Assembly (NCBI GenBank): GCA_028819575.1
Contig: JAPPLB010000096.1
Location: 1 to 64,000 of the forward strand
Direction of reading: 5' to 3'
Source: Bryobacterales bacterium
Lineage (GTDB): Bacteria; Acidobacteriota; Terriglobia; Bryobacterales; UBA6623
DNA: 64,000 nt
The notes under the pieces were generated by a model. That model made no database searches. It was not told where the DNA came from and was given only the letters and a program-made list of their open reading frames with translations. The translations under genes were made by a program, and so were the position numbers. Shown here in pieces: positions 17,097 through 26,279 of this stretch. Numbering within the stretch: position 1 is the stretch's first letter; the number at the start of each line of letters is the position of its first letter.

Positions 17097-18466
17097 CCGC
17101 GCTGCACGGCGCTCGTCGCAAACGAGGGTAACGCCGCCTCCTCGGCGGCTTCGATGGAGTAGTCTTTCATCTCCGGGATCTGAATACGCACCCGAGTACC
17201 GCCTCCGGGTCTGTCTTCGATCACCATGTCGAACTCGTTCCCGAACAACACCTCGAGCCGCTCGTACACGTTGCTTACGCCAATGCCGGAGCGGAAGACA
17301 TCGGGGATCGTATCCGGGCGGATGCCGACACCGTCGTCCTCGAGTTCGAGCTGGAGCCGCGAACCCTGCACGGCGCTGCGGATCCAGATGGTGCCGCCGC
17401 CGACCTTGGGGCTGATGCCGTGCTTGATGGAGTTCTCGACAATCGGTTGCAGCAGCATGCTGGGGATCAAGGCGTTCGTCGTGTTGGCGGCGACCTCCTT
17501 GACGATCTTCAGCTTGTCCCCGAACCGCACTACTTCGATGCTCAGGTAGTCATCTACAAAAGCCAATTCATCTCGAAGCGGTGCGAGCGCTTCCTGCTTG
17601 CGCAGCAACCGCCGCAGAATCGTCGACAGCTTGAAGATCAACAGCCGGGCGGCATCGCCGTCGCTGCGGATGAGCGATGCCACCGAATTCAGCGTATTGA
17701 ACAGGAAATGAGGGTTGATCTGACTCGTCAGTGACGCCAGACGGGCCTCGATCAGCAACCGTTGCTGCTCTTCGAGTTTCCATTCGTTGCGGGTGTTGTT
17801 CCAGATCTTGAGCGTCAGGCCGACGCACAGCATCGTTGAGAAATACACCAGAACCACGGTCGCGGGGTTGAGTGTCGCCGCCGGAGGATTCATCACGAAC
17901 AACCAGTTGTTGGACGGGAAGGCATGTCCGAGGCTCGATCGGATGAACTCGATCGCCAGACAGCAAAAGAACAGCAGCATCTGGAAAGCGCCCTGCGGCG
18001 AGCGCAGCATCGGCATTCGCCAACTGGACAAAGTGAAGGGGTGCAACGGAGAGAATCGCCAGACGTCCTCAGGCCCAGGGGCAATGTCGCGCAAGAGTCC
18101 TCCCAGCGCTCCGACGCCAACCATCAAGGGCAAGGTGAGCAGCTCATGCGGTGAAATCAACATCGCAGGGAGAGCGACCAGGCCTCCCGCAAGCGCGCCG
18201 GTCACATAGCCGCCCACCAGTCCTGTGACGAAAGCGCTCTCCAATCCCAGTTCAGCGGCGTCGTACCCGAGCACAAGCCGAATCAGACTGCCGGCCGCGA
18301 AGAACAGCCCGAAGAGAGCGCCGAGTTGCAGCCGCTGCCGCAGCGTGCGTTGCTCGCGCAGCAGCATCCGCTTGGCGAAACCCCAACGCAGAAGAAGGCT
18401 GGCCATCGAAGCGATGATGGCGATCTTCACCAGCAGGCTGATAAGGAGCTCTTTTTCTCCCGGCAT
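17093..18466 (-). CDS. LytS/YehU-type sensor histidine kinase
   Basis: This 457-residue kinase starts most plausibly at the ATG at 18466; the longer frame to 18553 would cross the divergent ribA promoter. It has an N-terminal block of about six membrane segments (residues 8-215) like 5TM_LYT sensors. The His_kinase box SQINPHFLFNTLN follows with H253, then an HATPase domain with PIVENSIKHG, EDDGVGI and GIGVSNVYERL. Such kinases usually pair with an adjacent LytTR response regulator, but none is encoded here. It is divergent from ribA and converges by four bases with the ThuA fusion gene. The input signal is unknown. Confidence 0.88.
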   Translation of the reverse strand: MPGEKELLISLLVKIAIIASMASLLLRWGFAKRMLLREQRTLRQRLQLGALFGLFFAAGSLIRLVLGYDAAELGLESAFVTGLVGGYVTGALAGGLVALPAMLISPHELLTLPLMVGVGALGGLLRDIAPGPEDVWRFSPLHPFTLSSWRMPMLRSPQGAFQMLLFFCCLAIEFIRSSLGHAFPSNNWLFVMNPPAATLNPATVVLVYFSTMLCVGLTLKIWNNTRNEWKLEEQQRLLIEARLASLTSQINPHFLFNTLNSVASLIRSDGDAARLLIFKLSTILRRLLRKQEALAPLRDELAFVDDYLSIEVVRFGDKLKIVKEVAANTTNALIPSMLLQPIVENSIKHGISPKVGGGTIWIRSAVQGSRLQLELEDDGVGIRPDTIPDVFRSGIGVSNVYERLEVLFGNEFDMVIEDRPGGGTRVRIQIPEMKDYSIEAAEEAALPSFATSAVQRG

Positions 18467-18510
18467 CTGCGGCGGCTTGCGGACGGGGCGGATGCTGCAA
18501 GTCCGTTCTC

Positions 18511-18516
18511 TATAAT
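18511..18516 (+). promoter_or_regulatory. Perfect -10 box TATAAT of ribA
   Basis: TATAAT ends nine bases before the ribA ATG, so transcription would begin at or within two bases of the start codon. No convincing -35 was found. It lies between divergent ribA and the histidine kinase gene. Confidence 0.5.
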
Positions 18517-18524
18517 GATATGCG

Positions 18525-19154
18525 ATGGGACCGGCCTCGATAGCAGTGGACACCGCGGAACTCGAACAGGTTGCCGATGCCGCATTTCCGTGTGCCTACG
18601 GCGATTTCCGCATCCTCGGCTTTCGAGGCCGCGCCAACGGTCATGCGAGAGAGATCATCGTGCTCAAGACCGGCGACCTGTCGGCGGACGAAGTACCGCT
18701 GGTGCGCATTCACTCGCGGTGCCTGACGGGAGAAGTCTTCCACAGCCTGCGCTGCGATTGCGGCAAACAACTGGCAATGGCCCTGGAACAGATCGGCCGA
18801 GAAGGCTCCGGTCTGTTAATCTACGATCCCCAGGAAGGCCGCGGGATCGGCCTGCTCAACAAGCTCAAGGCCTACCAGCTTCAGGACGAAGGCGCCGACA
18901 CCGTCGAAGCCAATGAACGACTGGGCTTCGCCGCGGATCTGCGGTCCTACGAGTTGGCCGCCAGCGTGCTGCACGCTCTCGGCGTCAGCCGAGTCCGGCT
19001 GCTGTCGAACAACCCCTCCAAGGTCGCCGGACTCGAGCAATCCGGCATCGAGGTGGTCGAGCGCATCCCTTGTGAAGTGCCGAGCAGCGACCGCACCGCC
19101 GGTTACCTGCGAACCAAGAAAGACAAGCTGGGCCACATCCTGGAAGGCCTCTAG
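18525..19154 (+). CDS. ribA: GTP cyclohydrolase II
   Basis: This 209-residue enzyme converts GTP to 2,5-diamino-6-ribosylamino-4(3H)-pyrimidinone 5-phosphate, the first step of riboflavin synthesis. Zinc ligands C66, C77 and C79 (SRCLTGEVFHSLRCDCG) and the GTP motif PQEGRGIGLLNKLKAYQLQ are intact. It is a stand-alone RibA with no RibB domain, and no other rib genes are nearby. The start follows a TATAAT box so closely that the mRNA may be leaderless. No FMN riboswitch fits in the short upstream region. Confidence 0.94.
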   Translation: MGPASIAVDTAELEQVADAAFPCAYGDFRILGFRGRANGHAREIIVLKTGDLSADEVPLVRIHSRCLTGEVFHSLRCDCGKQLAMALEQIGREGSGLLIYDPQEGRGIGLLNKLKAYQLQDEGADTVEANERLGFAADLRSYELAASVLHALGVSRVRLLSNNPSKVAGLEQSGIEVVERIPCEVPSSDRTAGYLRTKKDKLGHILEGL

Positions 19155-19267
19155 AGGGCCAGCTTGAATGCGCCGCCGCATCCGCTCGGCGGCGGTCTTC
19201 AACTCACGGGTTCACCCGTAGCCGTTGTCGCTTCCTTCGGACCGCATCGGCGCTCGGAAACCGAGTG

Positions 19268-19786
19268 TTACCGCTGGTTCGCGCCCCTCAGAATCTTTGC
19301 CGTCGAGATGGCTTGCCCCGCATGCCGGGTGCTGTGCTCGGCGGCGTGGAAGATCAGGCCCAGGGTCGTACTCGGCAAGCCGGCTCGACCCACCTTTCTT
19401 GGGGACAACAGCTCTTCGCGAGCGGTGGCGCGCAACTGCTCCAGCGCGCTCTCGATCGCAGCATGCGTGCCGGCGGCGACCTCTCTCAGCGATGGGGCGG
19501 GCTCTCCGGGCTCGCCTTCGGTACGCGCTGCAGCCAGTTGAGACTCGGACAGCCGCTCGCCCCGCGCATAGGTCAGCAGGCGTTCCAGCGCCCCACCCAG
19601 ATGGCGGACATGGAACCCGATCGACGCCGCGCCGCCTGACCGCTGCCACACGTGCTCGGGCGGTACGGACGCGACCAGGCCCTCCACTTCTTCACGGGCC
19701 TGCATCAGGGCGTGCACGGCGGGCATCAGCAGAGGCTCGAAGCCGGCTACAGGGCCGCGGAGCCAAGGGTCGGGTTTCCGGCTCAT
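19268..19786 (-). CDS. DinB-like family protein
   Basis: This 172-residue protein starts at an ATG with GAGGAG upstream. It is a helical DinB_2-like protein with likely metal-binding histidines in GFHVRHLGG (about residue 60) and FHAAEHSTRHAGQ (about 147-159). The substrate is unknown. It is only distantly similar to the DinB protein at 12561 and has an alanine/arginine/glutamate-rich middle helix. It stands alone, convergent with ribA across 113 bp in which nothing else was recognised. Confidence 0.78.
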   Translation of the reverse strand: MSRKPDPWLRGPVAGFEPLLMPAVHALMQAREEVEGLVASVPPEHVWQRSGGAASIGFHVRHLGGALERLLTYARGERLSESQLAAARTEGEPGEPAPSLREVAAGTHAAIESALEQLRATAREELLSPRKVGRAGLPSTTLGLIFHAAEHSTRHAGQAISTAKILRGANQR

Positions 19787-19898
19787 TCAATCTCCTCGTT
19801 CACACTAATCTGCTCAACCGCAGCGTAGAATTTCGGCTGGGCAAACCTTCCAGTTGTAGAATCTCGTGCTCTTCCTCTATCGAACAGGGTCTACCAGC

Positions 19899-21314
19899 TC
19901 AAGCCAGCAGCGCCTCCACCACCTTCCCCTCGACATCCGTGAGGCGGTAGTCCCGGCCGCTATGGCGGTAGGTGAGACGGGTGTGATCGAAGCCCATCAA
20001 GTGGAGCATCGTGGCGTGCAGATCGTGAGGGTGGACGGGGTTTTCTTCCGCCTTGAACCCGAAGTCGTCGGTGTTGCCGTAGGCCAGGCCTCCTTTGAAC
20101 CCGCCTCCCGCCAGCACGGCCGAGAAACCGTGGCTGTTGTGATCGCGGCCGTTTTGCACCGAGATGCGTCCGCTGACTTCGACCGTCGGAGTGCGCCCGA
20201 ACTCGCCGCTGATCAGCACGATCGTTTCATCAAGCAGCCCTGACGCCTTCAAATCCTGAATCAGCGCCGCCATCGGCCCATCCGAATCGGCCGTCAGCTT
20301 GCGCATGCGCTGGATGTCCTGGTGGGTGTCCCAGGGCTGCATGTTGCCGTAGTAGACCTGCACCATGCGGACGCCGCGTTCGACCAGCCTCCGGGCAATC
20401 AGGCAGCCGCGCGCAAAGTCGCCGTCGCCGTAGCGTTCGCGTGTCCTGGTGCTCTCGTTGCGAACGTCGAACGCATCGAGTGCTTCGACCTGCATGCGGA
20501 ACGCGACTTCCATCGAGTGGATCGTCGCTTCCAGTTCCGGAGCGTGACCCTGTTGGCCCAGATGCCTGCGGTTGAGCTTGCCCAACAACTCGACTTGACG
20601 AGCCTGTTGCCTAGGACGAAGGCGCGGGTTACGCACGTAGGAGACGAGCTTCTCGGGGTCTTCCTCGTCGTTGCGCACGTAGGCGCCTTGAAAGCTTCCC
20701 GGCAGGAACGCCGAAGACCACAACTGCGGTCCGATCACCGGCAATCCGGGACACATCACGATATAGCCCGGCAGGTCCTGGTTCTCGGTGCCGAGGCCGT
20801 ACGTCAGCCAGGCCCCCATCGAGGGATGTCCCGCGACCCGGTGGCCGCAGTTCAGCATGAACAGCGACGGCTCATGGAACGGCAGATCGGTGTACATCGA
20901 CTTCACGATGCAGAGGTCGTCGGCGCACGTCCCGAGGTTCGAGAAGATCTCACTGATCTTCAGGCCGCTCTCGCCGAATTCCTTGAACTCGAAAGGCGAG
21001 CGCATCAGCGCACCCGTCTTGCGCTCCGTCTTGAGATTCCCGCCGGGATAGGGCTTCCCGTTGTACTTGCCGAGCATGGGCTTGTAGTCGAAGCTGTCGA
21101 CCTGCGAAGCGCCCCCGTTGAGAAACAGATGGATGACGTGCTTCGCCTTGGCGGGAAAGTGCGGCTCTCTGACGGCGAGGGGGTTCGGCGAACTCGTGCC
21201 GGCGGCCAGCGTGCGAGCCAGCCCGACGGCGCCCAATCCCGTCCCGACGCTGCGCAGCATGTCGCGGCGGCTGATGGTTCCGGGTGGCATCGGCATGGGA
21301 CCTCTTTTCTTCAC
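19899..21314 (-). CDS. DUF1501 family protein (Tat-exported)
   Basis: This 471-residue DUF1501 protein has a twin-arginine signal (TISRRDMLRSVGTGLGAVGL). The fold belongs to the alkaline phosphatase/sulfatase superfamily, but the function is unknown. Typical motifs are HVIHLFLNGGASQVDSFDYK, GHPSMGAWLTYGLG, ERGVRMVQVYYG, ISGEFGRTP and RDHNSHGFSAVLAGGG. A GTG start overlaps the stop of the upstream cytochrome gene (GTGA), so translation is coupled. DUF1501 genes nearly always follow PSCyt/DUF1549/DUF1553 genes in Acidobacteriota and Planctomycetota, as here. A second pair lies at 50464-55513. Confidence 0.9.
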   Translation of the reverse strand: MKKRGPMPMPPGTISRRDMLRSVGTGLGAVGLARTLAAGTSSPNPLAVREPHFPAKAKHVIHLFLNGGASQVDSFDYKPMLGKYNGKPYPGGNLKTERKTGALMRSPFEFKEFGESGLKISEIFSNLGTCADDLCIVKSMYTDLPFHEPSLFMLNCGHRVAGHPSMGAWLTYGLGTENQDLPGYIVMCPGLPVIGPQLWSSAFLPGSFQGAYVRNDEEDPEKLVSYVRNPRLRPRQQARQVELLGKLNRRHLGQQGHAPELEATIHSMEVAFRMQVEALDAFDVRNESTRTRERYGDGDFARGCLIARRLVERGVRMVQVYYGNMQPWDTHQDIQRMRKLTADSDGPMAALIQDLKASGLLDETIVLISGEFGRTPTVEVSGRISVQNGRDHNSHGFSAVLAGGGFKGGLAYGNTDDFGFKAEENPVHPHDLHATMLHLMGFDHTRLTYRHSGRDYRLTDVEGKVVEALLA

Positions 21315-24004
21315 TGAATATAAAGGAACTCGTTCGAACTCAAAAGGGCCTGTGCATAACTCGCCCAGGCGCCGGCGCCGCCCCTGAGGTATTCATGCCC
21401 CATGGCCAGCTCTTCCTTCTTGGGCGGCCTGCCGTAGACCAGCCAGTAGGCGCGGCGGATTCGTGCGGCATCGTCCCAGCCGGCTTCGTCGATCAGGCGG
21501 TCGCTCAACCGCTCGGCCTGGCGCATGACAAATTCGCTGTTGAGAAAGAAAAGACCCTGCAGCGGGGTATTCGTGCCGATGCGTTGCGGGCTCGTCCGAT
21601 TCGGGTTCGGGAAATCGAACAGGCCGAGACTCTTGTCGAGCTTGCGGCGGCTCACGTAGGAATACACCGTCCGCCGCCGGTTCGCGGGGTCGGAAACCAG
21701 CGTCGGCTCTCCGCCGCCCGACAGCTCCAGGTTGCCTGAAACCTGAAGCAGCGAATCCCGCAGCGCCTCGACGTCCAGGCGGCGGCGGTTCGCTCGCCAG
21801 AAAAGCCGATTGTCGGGGTCGATCCCTTCGTTCTTTCCAACGCTCTCCGAGCCGCGGGCATAGGCGTCCGACATCATGATCTCGCGATGCATCGCCTTGA
21901 TCGACCAACCGTTCCTTACAAACCGCGCCGCCAGATAGTCGAGCAGCTTCGGATGGCTCGGTTTCTCGCCCATCCGCCCGAAATTGCTCGGCGTGTTGAC
22001 GATGCCCCGGCCGAAATGGTGCAGCCAGACCCGGTTGACCATGACCCGCGCGGTGAGTGGATTGTCCGGCCCCGCAATCGATTCCGCCAAGTCGAGCCGG
22101 CCGCTTCCCGTCTTGAACTCGCGCCCTCCAAGGATGCTGAGAAAGCGGCGCGGCACCTCCGCGCCGAGATTGTCCTTGCTGCCGCGGATGTGAACATGCT
22201 CGTTCTTCGGATCGTCCTTGTCATGAACAACGTGCAGGAACGGGTACTTCTCAGGAAGAGTTTTTTGTAGGCTCTCGATCTTTGCTCTCAGCCGATCGGC
22301 GTGTTCGCGCCATGCGGCGGGAAGAAAGCGGTCGATCTCAGCGCCCGCGTAGTAGAGCACACCGTGGTCAAACCCCACGGCCGCAGTGAAAGCCTGTGCC
22401 GAGCCAAGGTCGCGCCAGAGGAAATGCCGGTCGCGTTCCAGCGACAGCAACTCGACTTCGTTGCGCGCACGGCTGCTGTCCTCGCCGCCGAGCCGGATTT
22501 CGTTCTCTTTGTCGATCCGCCGTTTCTCTCGCAGCACGTCGAGCACGAGAGTCTCCATCTCGTCCGCCCAGGGGCGCAGATTCCCGGGCGATGGATCCGT
22601 CAGAAATTCAGTGAATCGATCGAGCAGCGGGTGATCGCGGGGCGAGTGATCCAGGTACCGTGCCCAACGCTCGAGCGTTTCCTCGTCCAGGAGGAATTCA
22701 TGCGCGACTTCGGGCACGCCGCGCCGGAGAGGGCCGAGTACGTTCCAGGCGGCTTCGAGATACGACGAGGTGTTGCCGGCCAGCACTTCAACCAACTGGC
22801 GGGCCTGTATCCCGAGAAACTCATCGAGTTGCTTCTGCTCCTTTGCAATCTCCGCCGTTTTCTTTTGATACTCGGCAACCGTCTTCTCGTCGGCGAGCGG
22901 GAATTCGTCGACCTTGCTGCTATTGAAGACGCCGAGCAGCGCGTAGTAGTCCTCGGTCGGGATGGGGTCGAACTTGTGGTCGTGGCACTGTGCGCATTGC
23001 ACAGTCAGTCCCAGGAAGCCGCGTCCGGTGGCGTCGATGCGGTCGTCCTGGAACTGCGGGCTGAGTCCGTAGAATGCCAGGCCGGCAACGAGATTGGGGT
23101 TCTTGCCGCCTTCGAGGAAGTCGCCGGCGATCTGCGCCTTCACGAACAGGTTGTAGGGCATGTCGTCGTTGAACGCCTTGATCACCCAGTCGCGGTAACG
23201 ATAAGCCTGCGGATAGGGCTCCATCTGGGTGGAGTTCAGCTTGTCGTCCGAGTAACGGGCTACGTCGAGCCAGTAGCGACCCCAGCGCTCGCCGTATCGT
23301 GGCGACGCCAGCAAATCGTCCACAATGTTGGCGAAGGCATCCGGGGCGTCGTCTTCGACAAAGGCGCGTACTTGCCTGGGCGTGGGGGGCAGGCCGATCA
23401 AGTCCAGGTAGGCCCGCCGCAGCAGTGTGCGTTTGTCCGCGGGCGGAGCAGGTTCGAGACCGTTCTCTTCAAGCCTCTTGAGAACGAAGCGGTCGATTGT
23501 CGTCGTTGCTCGCGCCTCGTCGCGTACTATGGGCGGCTCGGGCTCGCGGACGGGCCGGAACGACCAGAAGTTCCGTTCTTCGTCCGTGATTCGGGATGCA
23601 TCGCCGGCTTGGGTCGCCGGTGCGTCCGGCCAAACGGCGCCGTCGCGAATCCACACCGAGATGTTACCGATCTGCTCGTCGGTGAGCTTGCCTTGCGGCG
23701 GCATCTTCAGGCGTTCGTGGGAATGCTTCACGGCCTTGAGAAGCAGGCTCCGCTCGGGATGGCCCGGCTGAATGGCGGGGCCCGAGTTGCCGCCCTTGAT
23801 GAGCGCGCTCCGCGAGACCATCTCGAGGCCTCCGAGCTTCGTGGACGTGTGGCAAGCGAAGCAGTTCTCGGCAAGAACCGGTCGGACGCGGGTCTCGAAG
23901 AACTCGACGGCGTCCGCGCCGGACTGAGCGCGCGCGGACGAGGCAAAGCACAGACAAAGAAGCGCCGAGAACGCGCCGATTGTAGGAGCTGGCTTGATTC
24001 GCAC
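21311..24004 (-). CDS. PSCyt1/DUF1549/DUF1553 cytochrome-like protein
   Basis: This 897-residue protein starts at the GTG at 24004 (GGAG upstream, signal peptide about 1-27). A much longer open frame reaching 25039 is only the antisense of the methyltransferase gene and lacks a promoter. Residues about 30-130 are a planctomycete-type cytochrome c domain with one CxxCH (C48-C51-H52). DUF1549 follows, with CAQCHDHKFDPI, and DUF1553 at the C-terminus (NPLTARVMVNRVWLHHFGRG). These proteins are exported, probably haem-bearing, and of unknown redox role. It is coupled to the DUF1501 gene downstream. Confidence 0.9.
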   Translation of the reverse strand: MRIKPAPTIGAFSALLCLCFASSARAQSGADAVEFFETRVRPVLAENCFACHTSTKLGGLEMVSRSALIKGGNSGPAIQPGHPERSLLLKAVKHSHERLKMPPQGKLTDEQIGNISVWIRDGAVWPDAPATQAGDASRITDEERNFWSFRPVREPEPPIVRDEARATTTIDRFVLKRLEENGLEPAPPADKRTLLRRAYLDLIGLPPTPRQVRAFVEDDAPDAFANIVDDLLASPRYGERWGRYWLDVARYSDDKLNSTQMEPYPQAYRYRDWVIKAFNDDMPYNLFVKAQIAGDFLEGGKNPNLVAGLAFYGLSPQFQDDRIDATGRGFLGLTVQCAQCHDHKFDPIPTEDYYALLGVFNSSKVDEFPLADEKTVAEYQKKTAEIAKEQKQLDEFLGIQARQLVEVLAGNTSSYLEAAWNVLGPLRRGVPEVAHEFLLDEETLERWARYLDHSPRDHPLLDRFTEFLTDPSPGNLRPWADEMETLVLDVLREKRRIDKENEIRLGGEDSSRARNEVELLSLERDRHFLWRDLGSAQAFTAAVGFDHGVLYYAGAEIDRFLPAAWREHADRLRAKIESLQKTLPEKYPFLHVVHDKDDPKNEHVHIRGSKDNLGAEVPRRFLSILGGREFKTGSGRLDLAESIAGPDNPLTARVMVNRVWLHHFGRGIVNTPSNFGRMGEKPSHPKLLDYLAARFVRNGWSIKAMHREIMMSDAYARGSESVGKNEGIDPDNRLFWRANRRRLDVEALRDSLLQVSGNLELSGGGEPTLVSDPANRRRTVYSYVSRRKLDKSLGLFDFPNPNRTSPQRIGTNTPLQGLFFLNSEFVMRQAERLSDRLIDEAGWDDAARIRRAYWLVYGRPPKKEELAMGHEYLRGGAGAWASYAQALLSSNEFLYIQ

Positions 24005-24026
24005 AGCGAACGATCTCCGCAATTGA

Positions 24027-24055
24027 AGTATATCGGCAGCTCGAGGAGGCGACAA
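24027..24055 (-). promoter_or_regulatory. Sigma70-like promoter of PSCyt/DUF1501 operon
   Basis: On the minus strand TTGTCG (24055-24050) and TATACT (24032-24027) are separated by 17 bp. The predicted start near 24020 gives a leader of about 16 bases to the GTG at 24004. It supports the short gene model. Confidence 0.5.
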
Positions 24056-24247
24056 GCGGCCGCCGCGCCGGAGTACTATTGGGGAAAGGTCATTCACGAG
24101 AAGCTGGTCCGGCTGCGTTTCGGGAACACCGCCCATCGTTTCACCCGGGGCCGCAGCGGGTCGAGCCGGAGTTGTTGAAGCGGCTGATCGGTGGTCTCGA
24201 TTCGCGGCAGACCGTCCGGAAAGAGCGGCTTTCACACGCCAGTTCCA

Positions 24248-25033
24248 ATGAAACTTGTTATCGACACGGACGCCGGAACCCTCGCCGTCGAAGAGGCCGG
24301 CAAGGAATGCGTCTCGCATGAACTGTACGGCCGGGAAGCGTTCGCGCATATTTCTCGGCAGTGGGTGCGTGCGGGTTGGAGCCTGCGCTACTATCACGGC
24401 TTTACCTGGATGGGGCTGCCTGTCCTGCAGTTGCCCGACGACCTGGTTCGCCTGCAAGAGGTCTTTTGGGAAGTGCGTCCGAGCCTGGTGATCGAGACGG
24501 GGGTTTTTCAGGGCGGCTCGCTGCTCTTCCACGCGTGCCTCTGCAAGGCACTCGGCCAGGGGCGCGTCGTGGGAGTGGACATCGACATGCCGGCAGGTCT
24601 CCGCGAAACGTTGGCTCGGCGCGATGTCGGATCGCTGATCACTCTGATCCAGGGCGATTCGGCTTCTCCGGAAGTTCTTCGGCAGATCGAGGCTCTGCGC
24701 AACCCGGATGAAACGACCCTCGTCCTTCTCGATTCCGACCACAGCCGGGAGCACGTTCGCCGCGAGCTGGAGGCCTTTGCTCCCATCGTCACCCAGGGTT
24801 CCTACTTGATCGCCGCGGATACGATCATGCGCGACCTCGCCGATGTGCCCGGCGGTGAGCCGTCCTGGATCGAGGACAGCCCGGCAGCCGCCGTTGACGC
24901 CTTCCTCGCGGACCATCCGGAGTTCGAGCGCGTCACTCATTCCCCTCCGGCGGGCCTGGACGATCTTCCTGAGGCGGTGAGCTACTGGGGAGGCGGCTGG
25001 TTGCGGCGGCGCGCCTGCCGTCAGGCCACATGA
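24248..25033 (+). CDS. CmcI/RmtO-like SAM-dependent methyltransferase
   Basis: This 261-residue protein belongs to the cephalosporin-hydroxylase/rhamnosyl O-methyltransferase family (PF04989 type). The SAM-binding glycine motif is ETGVFQGGSLLF, followed by the acidic loop VVGVDIDMP and a DSDHSREHV segment. The start at 24248 is chosen because the conserved region begins soon after; no clear Shine-Dalgarno is present. The stop overlaps the next start (ATGA), so the two methyltransferases are coupled. Likely role: O-methylation of a sugar or surface polysaccharide. No glycosyltransferase is adjacent, so the acceptor is unknown. Confidence 0.8.
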   Translation: MKLVIDTDAGTLAVEEAGKECVSHELYGREAFAHISRQWVRAGWSLRYYHGFTWMGLPVLQLPDDLVRLQEVFWEVRPSLVIETGVFQGGSLLFHACLCKALGQGRVVGVDIDMPAGLRETLARRDVGSLITLIQGDSASPEVLRQIEALRNPDETTLVLLDSDHSREHVRRELEAFAPIVTQGSYLIAADTIMRDLADVPGGEPSWIEDSPAAAVDAFLADHPEFERVTHSPPAGLDDLPEAVSYWGGGWLRRRACRQAT

Positions 25034-25794
25034 CATCACAGGAACTCCAACGTGAAGTCGAGGCGCTCGGCCCGTGGTTCTACCCGTTCGACTTCGGCGG
25101 CATCCGAACGGAGTCGATCGTCCCGCCCCAGGTCGTCGAGATCTTCGAAACCAGGCGGCGCATGGTGGAAGGCCTCGTAGCGGCCCACTTCTCGGAACGC
25201 CTCGCTGAGGTCCGGTGTCTCGACGTCGGCTGCCACGAAGGCCTCTACAGCTTCGCGATGGCGCGGCTCGGCATGGGACGCATCACGGGCCTGGACGTCC
25301 GTGAGGTGAACCTGACCAAGGCGCGCTTCGCTGCGGAGCAGCTCGGGCATGCCGGAATCGAATTCCGGCAGGGCAACGTCGAGACGCTCGACGCCTCATC
25401 GCTGGGTACGTTTGATCTGACTCTCCTTCTCGGCGTGCTCTATCACCTGGAGAACCCCATGCGGGCGCTGCGGAATATGCGCTCCGTGACCTCGGAGCTA
25501 TGCATCGTCGAGACGCAGGTGATCGACGAAATCGAAGGCGAGGCCGAGTGGGGCGCTCGAGAGTGGACCCGGCCTTACCGGGGCGTGCTCGCTTTGATCG
25601 ACGAAACCGGCGAGTTCAACGCCGACAACACCGAAACCGGCCATTCGCCCCTGGTCACTTGCCCTTCCCCGAAGGCGCTCGCGTTCATGCTCGAGCAAGC
25701 GGGGTTTGCGCGGGTCGAGTTCGTGGACCCACCCGTCCAGGCTTACGAACAGCACGCGCGGGGCAAGCGCGTGGTATGCGCGGCATATTGCTGA
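25030..25794 (+). CDS. Class I SAM-dependent methyltransferase
   Basis: This 254-residue methyltransferase has motif I CLDVGCHEGLYSFAMARLG, an acidic strand ITGLDVRE, and motif IV FDLTLLLGVLYHLENPM. The arrangement is similar to CmoB/DUF1698-type or small-molecule O-methyltransferases. The start overlaps the upstream stop by ATGA. With the CmcI-like gene it probably forms a two-gene unit that modifies one substrate. A cysteine-poor, monomer-sized fold with no membrane segment suggests a cytoplasmic enzyme. The substrate is not identifiable. Confidence 0.82.
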   Translation: MTSQELQREVEALGPWFYPFDFGGIRTESIVPPQVVEIFETRRRMVEGLVAAHFSERLAEVRCLDVGCHEGLYSFAMARLGMGRITGLDVREVNLTKARFAAEQLGHAGIEFRQGNVETLDASSLGTFDLTLLLGVLYHLENPMRALRNMRSVTSELCIVETQVIDEIEGEAEWGAREWTRPYRGVLALIDETGEFNADNTETGHSPLVTCPSPKALAFMLEQAGFARVEFVDPPVQAYEQHARGKRVVCAAYC

Positions 25795-25898
25795 GGCGCA
25801 ACAGCAATCGAACCCTGGCAGATCGCGAACCTGCGCCGGCAAGCCGGCCCATGATCCGCTGGATGGGCCGGCGGCGGCGACGACGGGCTCCGGCTCTG

Positions 25899-25928
25899 TT
25901 GACACTCGTCGTGGTTCGTTGTTAGCCT
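25899..25928 (+). promoter_or_regulatory. Candidate promoter of groES
   Basis: A perfect TTGACA (25899-25904) is followed after 18 bp by TAGCCT (25923-25928), a weak -10. A start near 25935 leaves a 57-base leader. No CIRCE inverted repeat (TTAGCACTC/GAGTGCTAA) was found. Confidence 0.35.
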
Positions 25929-25991
25929 GCGAAGTCGAGTTCCCGAGCAAGGCGCAAGCCTGCGGTTGATCCATCAACAAGGAGAGAAGCC

Positions 25992-26279
25992 GTGACTTTG
26001 AAACCGTTGGGCGACCGTGTCGTGATCCGTCGCACCGAAGAAGAGGAGCAGGTAAAAGGCGGCATCATCATTCCCGATTCCGCCAAAGAGAAGCCGCAGC
26101 GCGGCGAGGTCGTGGGGGCGGGCCCCGGCAAGCGGCTCGACAACGGCAAGGTCTCCCCCATGGACGTCAAGGTCGGCGACAAAGTGTTCTTCGGCAAGTA
26201 TTCCGGTTCCGATGTGACCGTGGATGGCGAAGAACTTCTGGTCATGCGCGAGGATGAGATTCTCGCCGTGATCGAGTAG
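25992..26279 (+). CDS. groES: Co-chaperonin GroES
   Basis: This 95-residue GroES has a GTG start with GGAGAG upstream. Sequence features are [30 protein letters not shown] (the mobile loop with the GroEL-binding IIIP), VVGAGPG, and the closing [14 protein letters not shown]. It caps GroEL during folding of cytosolic proteins. No groEL follows. The next gene is an unrelated amidohydrolase, so the chaperonin must be elsewhere. Length and motifs are normal, so there is no sign of decay. Confidence 0.96.
   Translation: MTLKPLGDRVVIRRTEEEEQVKGGIIIPDSAKEKPQRGEVVGAGPGKRLDNGKVSPMDVKVGDKVFFGKYSGSDVTVDGEELLVMREDEILAVIE

Noticed and set aside
22301-24178. Long open frame opposite the PSCyt gene
   Set aside because: GC-rich shadow frame with no domain, no ribosome site and arginine/valine-rich composition.
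24005-25039. N-terminal extension of the PSCyt gene to 25039
   Set aside because: It is antisense to a well-supported methyltransferase gene; a promoter and Shine-Dalgarno support the start at 24004.
25899-25991. CIRCE heat-shock element upstream of groES
   Set aside because: The sequence lacks the TTAGCACTC/GAGTGCTAA pair; only a TTGACA box is present.
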